Origin: Nocardia salmonicida NBRC 13393
GTDB taxonomy: Bacteria > Actinomycetota > Actinomycetes > Mycobacteriales > Mycobacteriaceae
DNA length: 64,000 nucleotides
Reading direction: 5' to 3'
Assembly: GCF_001613085.1 (NCBI RefSeq)
Contig: NZ_BDBR01000010.1
Coordinates: 186,001-250,000 of the forward strand
The translations under genes were made by a program, and so were the position numbers. Positions 59,505 through 64,000 of this stretch are shown here, in pieces. Below the pieces are notes generated by a model that had not been told where the DNA came from, did not search any database, and was given only the letters and a program-made list of their open reading frames with translations. Position 1 is the first letter of the stretch. Each line of letters opens with the position of its first letter.

Positions 59505-59532
59505 GCCCTGCTGTTCGGCGGAACGGCAGGGC
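59505..59532 (-). terminator. Hairpin with T-run at the end of the dhb operon
   Basis: GCCCTGCTGTTC (59505-59516) pairs with 59521-59532 around GGCG (one G-U). On the minus strand the stem is followed by TTTT, a classical intrinsic terminator for dhbB; it may also stop readthrough from the channel gene. Confidence 0.85.
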
Positions 59533-59548
59533 CCTCGGTCGGTACCGA

Positions 59549-60217
59549 TCAGGCGGATCGGCGTTCGGTGGATTCCACCTTCGTGGTGCCGAGCTGACGG
59601 ATCAGATCGTCGGTGCTGGTGACGGCACCGCAGCGGCGGGCGACGTAGTTCAGCGCCATGATGTGTTCGTCGCGGCTGAAGTCGGCGGTGGCATCGTGGA
59701 CGAGGAAGGGGCGCACGTCGCCCATGAACGCTTCCGCGGCGCTGAGCATGCAGCCCATGTGGGTGTAGACGCCGGTGATGAGGAGTTGATCGCGACCGTA
59801 GTAGCCGAGTAGCTCACGCAGATCGGTGCGTTGGAAGGCGGAGTAGCGCCACTTGGTGACCTGGATGTCCTGTGGGTCGGGGGCGATGGCGTTGATCACC
59901 TCGGTATCGGCGCCCTCGGACATGCCGGTGCCCCAGAAGTCGGCGAGTATCCCGCGTCGCGACGGATGCTGGTCGCCGGGCTGCATCGTGTAGATGACCG
60001 GGATGTCGAACCGGTGGCAGTGATCGCGCAGGGTGGCGATGTTGGCGATGAGGGTGCGCGCGGGATCGCGGTAGAGGTCGTAGGCGTCGAGGAAGTACTG
60101 CTGCATGTCGTGGATCAGCAGCGCGCTACGGCCTGCGTCGGCGGTCCAGTCGACCTGATCGGCCGTGAATTCGTCCGCGGTCGGCATGGAATAGGGCGCG
60201 ATCGGGGGAATGGGCAT
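59549..60217 (-). CDS. dhbB: Isochorismatase (2,3-dihydro-2,3-dihydroxybenzoate synthase) without carrier domain
   Basis: Hydrolyses isochorismate to 2,3-dihydro-2,3-dihydroxybenzoate and pyruvate. The 222-residue product has the catalytic Asp in SALLIHDMQQYFLDAY, VIYTMQPGDQHPSRRGILADFWG, LLITGVYTHMGCMLSAAEAFM and the end-helix DEHIMALNYVARRCG. EntB and DhbB carry an extra C-terminal aryl carrier domain of about 75 residues; here the protein stops after the isochorismatase domain, so an aryl carrier must come from another gene. The ATG at 60217 follows GGAGA. It is last in the dhbA-dhbC-dhbB operon. Confidence 0.92.
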   Translation of the reverse strand: MPIPPIAPYSMPTADEFTADQVDWTADAGRSALLIHDMQQYFLDAYDLYRDPARTLIANIATLRDHCHRFDIPVIYTMQPGDQHPSRRGILADFWGTGMSEGADTEVINAIAPDPQDIQVTKWRYSAFQRTDLRELLGYYGRDQLLITGVYTHMGCMLSAAEAFMGDVRPFLVHDATADFSRDEHIMALNYVARRCGAVTSTDDLIRQLGTTKVESTERRSA

Positions 60218-60252
60218 GGGGGAGTCTCCGTTGGACGTTGGGGTCGGCGGGG

Positions 60253-61386
60253 TCAGCCGACGGTGACGGGCAGGTCGGCGATACCGAGCGGCCCGAGGAT
60301 GCGCTGGAATTTGCCGGTGGTCTCGGCCAATTCGGCGGTGGGGTCGGAGGCGGCGACGATCCCGCCGCCCGCGTGGGCGAGCAGGGTGGTGCCGTCGGCG
60401 GACAGTTCGGCGCAGCGGATGCTCACCATCCACTCCCCGTTGCCGTCGGCATCGCACCAGCCGACCGCGCCCGCGTAGAAGCCGCGTTCGCCCTCGAGTT
60501 CGGCGATCAGCCGGGCGGCCGCCGCGGTGGGTGTGCCGCAGATCGCGGGGGTCGGGTGCAGTGCCACGGCCAACTCCAGTGCCGATGGTCCGGCGAGCGG
60601 GACCGTCGCGGTGATCGGCGTGCCCAGATGCCACATCGCCGGCGTGGCCATGAGTTCCGGTGCGGGAGTGTGTACTTCGGCGCAGCGGTCGCGCAGCACG
60701 GCGGAGACCTGGTCGGTCACGAAGCGGTGTTCGGCATGGTCTTTGGTGGAGGCGAGCAGTGCGTCGGCGGCGGTGCGGTCGGCGCTGCTGTCGTCGAGGA
60801 TTCGCCGGGCCGAGCCCGCCAGAGGGTGGCTCAGAACCTGACTTCCGTTGCGGCGTACCAGGATCTCAGGGCTGGAGCCGACCAGATGACGGCCGGGATA
60901 GCGCCCGACGGCGGCGGAGAGGTCGACCAGGAACCCGTTGGACATCGGATCCGAGGCGACCATCGAATTCAGGATGTCCAGTGCTCGAACGGGTTTCGGC
61001 GCACAAGCACGAACGGCGCGGGCCAGCACCACCTTCCGCAACGGATTCGCGGGATCGCCGAGCAGTTCGACAGCGGTGGCGACGCGCCGGCGGTGTTCCT
61101 CCGGCGCGGGCAGCGCGGCATCGAGTTCGAAGCGGGGGAGCGCCCGCGAACCGGGTCGGTGCGGCGCCTCGGTGATCGTCACCGAGTCCGGCGCCCACAG
61201 CGCGGTCGGCGCGCCGGGGGCGAACGGTAGCGCGCCGACGATGTGGCTGATCCGGCCGCTGCGCAGTGCGGTGATCGCGTCGTGTGCCGAGCGGAAGACC
61301 GTCCCGCCCGCGGTGGCGGACACGGTCCGCTGCGGACGGGACAGCAGGAAAGCGGGGTCTGAGCTGTCGGTACTGATGGTGATCAT
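60253..61386 (-). CDS. dhbC: Isochorismate synthase
   Basis: Isomerises chorismate to isochorismate, the first committed step to 2,3-dihydroxybenzoate. The 377-residue product has the chorismate-binding fold: KVVLARAV, FLVDLSAAVGRYPGRHLVGSSPEILVRRNG, HPLAGSARR, HRFVTDQVSAVLRD, HPTPAICGTP and FYAGAVGWCDADGNGEW, with a GAVGW-type Mg site. It starts nine bases after the dhbA stop. Confidence 0.93.
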   Translation of the reverse strand: MITISTDSSDPAFLLSRPQRTVSATAGGTVFRSAHDAITALRSGRISHIVGALPFAPGAPTALWAPDSVTITEAPHRPGSRALPRFELDAALPAPEEHRRRVATAVELLGDPANPLRKVVLARAVRACAPKPVRALDILNSMVASDPMSNGFLVDLSAAVGRYPGRHLVGSSPEILVRRNGSQVLSHPLAGSARRILDDSSADRTAADALLASTKDHAEHRFVTDQVSAVLRDRCAEVHTPAPELMATPAMWHLGTPITATVPLAGPSALELAVALHPTPAICGTPTAAAARLIAELEGERGFYAGAVGWCDADGNGEWMVSIRCAELSADGTTLLAHAGGGIVAASDPTAELAETTGKFQRILGPLGIADLPVTVG

Positions 61387-61395
61387 TCCTCTCGG

Positions 61396-62181
61396 TCACA
61401 TGTCGAGCGTTGCGCCACCGTCGACCCGCAGGTCGTGCATCGTGATGTGGCGGGCGTCCTCGGACGCCAGGAAGTGGACTGAGCCCGCGATATCGGCGGG
61501 AGTGGCGATGCGGCGCAACGGAATTCCGAGGCGGTAGACACTCGGGTCGCCGTCGAGCAGCGCGTTCTCGGCCGCGTCGTCGACGGTGCCGCCGAACATC
61601 TCACGCAGCATCGGGGTATCGGTGGAACCGGGCGAGACCAGGTTCACCCGCACGCCGAGCGGCGCGACTTGCAGGGCCAGCGAGCGGGTGAACGCGGTGG
61701 CGGCGGCCTTGGCGGCGCCGTAGGCGGCCATTCCGACGCGTGGCGTGGCGGCCGCGTTCGAGGAGACGATCACGATCGCGCCGCGACCGGCGCGGACCAT
61801 CTCGGCGGCCGCACGCTGGGTGACCAGCATCGTGCCGGTGGCGTTGACGGTCAGGCAGCGTGCCCACTCCCGTGGGTCGAGGTCGAGTGCCGAGCCGCCG
61901 ACCATGAGCCCGGCCGCGTGCACGACGACATCGGGTGTTCCGAATTCCGTGGTGAGACGGTCGAATGCGGCCTGTACTCCGGCGCCGTCGCTGACATCCA
62001 GTTCGACGCCATGAGCGGATCGTGCCGACAGCTGGGCTGCGACCTGGTGGACGGCGGGGTCGCGGTCCCACAGCGAGAGAACTCGCGCTTCGCCGGCGAA
62101 ACGGGCGGCGATCGCGGCGCCGATTCCCCCGGCGGCGCCGGTGACGACAACGATTCGCCCTCTGGACTCACCACTATGCAT
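61396..62181 (-). CDS. dhbA: 2,3-dihydro-2,3-dihydroxybenzoate dehydrogenase
   Basis: NAD-dependent short-chain dehydrogenase giving 2,3-dihydroxybenzoate. The 261-residue product has the nucleotide loop VVVTGAAGGIGAAIAARF, VVVHAAGL, the catalytic Ser in IVSSNAAATPRVGMAAYGAAKAAA with Tyr-x3-Lys, and NLVSPGSTDTPMLREMFGG. It is first of the minus-strand operon. The ATG at 62181 lies six bases after TAGGCT inside the iron box, so the message is probably leaderless and blocked by iron-loaded IdeR/DmdR1. An EntA identity is supported by context as well as sequence. Confidence 0.92.
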   Translation of the reverse strand: MHSGESRGRIVVVTGAAGGIGAAIAARFAGEARVLSLWDRDPAVHQVAAQLSARSAHGVELDVSDGAGVQAAFDRLTTEFGTPDVVVHAAGLMVGGSALDLDPREWARCLTVNATGTMLVTQRAAAEMVRAGRGAIVIVSSNAAATPRVGMAAYGAAKAAATAFTRSLALQVAPLGVRVNLVSPGSTDTPMLREMFGGTVDDAAENALLDGDPSVYRLGIPLRRIATPADIAGSVHFLASEDARHITMHDLRVDGGATLDM

Positions 62182-62199
62182 GAGGTTAGCCTAACCTGA
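62181..62199. promoter_or_regulatory. Iron box (IdeR/DmdR1-type operator)
   Basis: TGAGGTTAGCCTAACCTGA matches the TWAGGTWAGSCTWACCTWA consensus at 17 of 19 positions and is nearly palindromic. It lies between dhbA and dhbE and reaches the first base of the dhbA start codon, so it should control both directions. Confidence 0.9.
62188..62193 (-). promoter_or_regulatory. Leaderless -10 box of dhbA inside the iron box (TAGGCT)
   Basis: On the minus strand TAGGCT, six bases (AACCTC), then the ATG of dhbA. It is fully covered by the operator. Confidence 0.6.
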
Positions 62200-62277
62200 T
62201 TTCATCGTCGGTTGGTTAGCTTCCCTTACAGCTTCCGGCGAGGAACTTCGAAGATCCGCTGGAAAGAGGTGCTCGAC

Positions 62278-63918
62278 TTGACCGATCCCGTGCTCCCCGG
62301 ATTCACTCCGTGGCCCGCTGAGCTGGCGCAACGATATCGAGAGCAGAACTGTTGGACCGGTGAGACATTCGGCGATGTACTCACCGCGCGCGCGGTCGCG
62401 GCGCCGGACCGGATCGCGGTCCTGGACGACGCGAACAGCTGGACCTACGCCGAGCTCGAGCGCCGTTCCCGCTCGCTCGCCACCGGTTTGGCCCGCCTCG
62501 GCATCGCGCCCGGTGACCGGGTGCTGGTGCAGCTTCCCAACCGCGCGGAATTCGTCGAGGTGATCTTCGCGCTGTTCAAGCTCGGCGCTCTGCCGGTGTT
62601 CTGTCTGCCCGCCCACCGCAAGGCCGAGCTGGTGCCGATCGCCCGTGCCGCCGCGGCGAAGGCCATGATCACCTGCGGTACCCACCAGCGTTTCGACTAC
62701 GCGGCGCTGGCCGCCGAGGTACGCGGCGAGGTCGAGAGTCTGCGTCACCTGGTGCTGGTCGACTGTCTGTCGCTGCCCGACGACGCGCACGATATCGACG
62801 AATACCGGGACACCCCTGCCGAATTGGCGGGACCGTCGCCGAGCGACGTGGCGTTCCTGCAACTGTCCGGCGGCAGTACGGGTATCCCGAAGCTCATCGC
62901 CCGCACCCACGACGACTACCTCTACAGCGTGCGCCGCAGCGCCGAGATCTGCGAACTCGATCACGCCTGCGTCTACCTCGCGACGCTGCCCGTCGCGCAC
63001 AATTTCCCGATGAGTTCGCCCGGTATCCTGGGCGCGCTGTGGGCAGGCGGTGCGGTCGCGATGACGCCGGATCCGACTCCGGCGACGGCATTTCCGCTGA
63101 TCGAGCGGTTCGGCGTCACCATCACGGGTCTGGTGCCCCCGCTGGCTCGGCTGTGGACCGAGCGCGCGGAGGCGGGCGCGACCCCCGACCTGTCCAGTCT
63201 GCGAGTCCTCCAGGTCGGTGGGGCACGGTGCCAGGACGAGCTGGCCCGCCGGATCGGTCCCGCGCTCGGCGTGACCTTGCAGCAGGTGTTCGGGATGGCC
63301 GAGGGGCTGGTCTGCTACACCAGGCTCGACGACCCGATCGACGTGGTGGTGAGCACGCAGGGGCGGCCGATGTCGGAGCACGACCAGCTCGCCGTCGTCG
63401 ACGACAACGGCGTCGAAGTGGCGCCGGGGTCGACCGGGAACCTGATCACGCAGGGCCCGTACACCATTCGCGGCTACTACGACAACCCCGACGCCGATGC
63501 CCGCAGCTTCACCGTCGACGGCTGGTACCGCACCGGCGACATCGTGTCCGTGCGCCCCGACGGCAATCTCGTGGTCGCGGGCCGCGCGGGCGACTGGGTG
63601 AACCGTGGCGGCGAGAAGGTATCGGCCGAAGAGCTCGAGGCGCACCTGCTCGAACATCCCGGGGTCCGCGACGCCGTCATCGTGGGAACACCGGATCCTG
63701 TTCTGGGTCAACGTATCTGCGCCTTCGTCCAGCCGATCGACCCCGCGCAGCGGCCCACGCTGATCTCGGTGCGCAAGTTCGTGCGCTCGCGCGGAGTGGC
63801 GGCGTGGAAGATGCCCGACACGGTGGTGGTCGTCGACGAATTCCCGGAAACCGGCGTCGGCAAGACCAGCCGCAAGGATCTGCGGCAGGCACTCGCCGAC
63901 GGGGCGCACGGCAACTGA
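62278..63918 (+). CDS. dhbE: 2,3-dihydroxybenzoate-AMP ligase
   Basis: Activates 2,3-dihydroxybenzoate with ATP and loads it on an aryl carrier protein for siderophore assembly. The 546-residue product has the adenylation motifs LQLSGGSTGIPKLIART, PVAHNFPMSSPG (typical of aryl-acid ligases), GMAEGLVCYTRLDD, GWYRTGDIV, GRAGDWVNRGGEKVSAEELEA and the C-terminal Lys in GKTSRKDL. The start is TTG at 62278 with GGAAAGAGG eight bases upstream; the frame opens at 62212. It is divergent from dhbA across the iron box. A salicylate ligase is the alternative identity, but the dhbABC neighbours favour 2,3-dihydroxybenzoate. Confidence 0.93.
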   Translation: MTDPVLPGFTPWPAELAQRYREQNCWTGETFGDVLTARAVAAPDRIAVLDDANSWTYAELERRSRSLATGLARLGIAPGDRVLVQLPNRAEFVEVIFALFKLGALPVFCLPAHRKAELVPIARAAAAKAMITCGTHQRFDYAALAAEVRGEVESLRHLVLVDCLSLPDDAHDIDEYRDTPAELAGPSPSDVAFLQLSGGSTGIPKLIARTHDDYLYSVRRSAEICELDHACVYLATLPVAHNFPMSSPGILGALWAGGAVAMTPDPTPATAFPLIERFGVTITGLVPPLARLWTERAEAGATPDLSSLRVLQVGGARCQDELARRIGPALGVTLQQVFGMAEGLVCYTRLDDPIDVVVSTQGRPMSEHDQLAVVDDNGVEVAPGSTGNLITQGPYTIRGYYDNPDADARSFTVDGWYRTGDIVSVRPDGNLVVAGRAGDWVNRGGEKVSAEELEAHLLEHPGVRDAVIVGTPDPVLGQRICAFVQPIDPAQRPTLISVRKFVRSRGVAAWKMPDTVVVVDEFPETGVGKTSRKDLRQALADGAHGN

Positions 63919-63922
63919 CCGA

Positions 63923-63957
63923 GCCGGGGGCGGCGCGGATTTCGAGCCGCCCCCGGC
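63923..63957. terminator. Bidirectional hairpin after dhbE
   Basis: GCCGGGGGCGGC (63923-63934) pairs perfectly with GCCGCCCCCGGC (63946-63957). Confidence 0.82.
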
Positions 63958-63970
63958 CCGCGGCACGCGA

Positions 63971-64000
63971 TCAGGCCAGCAGTTCGATCCACGACCCGAG
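63971..64000 (-). CDS. 3' end of a minus-strand gene, possibly an aryl carrier protein
   Basis: The last nine codons before a TGA (tca at 63971-63973) read LGSWIELLA. A convergent hairpin between it and dhbE supports a gene end here. The sequence resembles the final helix of carrier domains (compare a WWKLL type ending in EntB). A stand-alone aryl carrier would fill the gap left by the short DhbB. Only nine residues are visible, so this is a weak call. Confidence 0.3.
   Translation of the reverse strand, partial: LGSWIELLA

Noticed and set aside
62191..63966. A 591-codon minus-strand open frame over dhbE
   Set aside because: Exact shadow of a clear adenylation enzyme; the product is basic and lacks motifs.

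Overview
The window is high-GC DNA (strong G/C bias at third codon positions, many GTG and TTG starts, many -10 boxes of the TANNNT type) from an actinobacterium of the order Mycobacteriales. Gene content and order suggest a Nocardiaceae member (Nocardia or Rhodococcus). From the left edge to about 49.5 kb it follows the Mycobacterium tuberculosis block Rv3314c to Rv3274c: deoA, add, satS, upp, pmmB, deoD/punA, amiB, amiA, a cyclotransferase-like gene, lpdA, glpD, nei2, lhr, pcd, lrp, lat, accA3, sseA, maf, accE5, accD5, birA, purK, purE, fadE25. This synteny is recalled from general knowledge; no search was run.

Layout. 1-12.4 kb holds nucleoside salvage (deoA, add, upp, punA, pmmB) and two M20 amidohydrolases. 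It is interrupted by a four-gene type VII secretion cargo operon (3.28-5.47 kb) that runs into satS, a homologue of the SecA2-pathway export chaperone. 12.6-18.3 kb holds lpdA, then an accessory insert: a secreted Pro-rich protein behind a perfect CRP-type site, a Pro-rich single-span membrane protein, an aminotransferase and the stub of a TetR gene. 18.3-28.5 kb has divergent glpK/glpD, the repair pair lhr-nei2, a histidine-phosphatase-like gene and an initiator tRNA. 28.5-32 kb is the lysine catabolism set pcd/lrp/lat. 32-41 kb carries a patatin-like lipase, the acyl-CoA carboxylase genes accA3, accD5 and accE5 with biotin ligase birA, a rhodanese with Ser at the catalytic Cys position, and a Cys-containing HTH regulator. 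41-45.4 kb has an acyl-ACP desaturase, a PH-domain membrane protein, a two-component system and a GtrA protein. 45.4-49.5 kb has purK-purE, a TetR gene with a candidate operator, and fadE25. 49.5-59.4 kb has a mixed set: an NTF2-like protein, a GNAT, a GlcD-like oxidase, GtrA, a HIT/mycothiol-enzyme/peptidase E operon, the proton-translocating transhydrogenase pntAA-pntAB-pntB and an MscS channel. 59.5-64 kb is a catechol siderophore locus (dhbB-dhbC-dhbA divergent from dhbE) around an IdeR/DmdR1-type iron box.

The genes connect in places. accA3, accD5, accE5 and birA make and biotinylate an acyl-CoA carboxylase that feeds fatty and mycolic acid synthesis, beside a desaturase and fadE25. lat and pcd turn lysine into aminoadipate under a local Lrp regulator. 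The dhb genes make and activate 2,3-dihydroxybenzoate for an iron chelator. At least a dozen genes show TANNNT followed by exactly six bases and then ATG or GTG, so leaderless translation looks common here. Nearly every convergent or terminal gene pair is closed by a long hairpin, several of them able to act in both directions.
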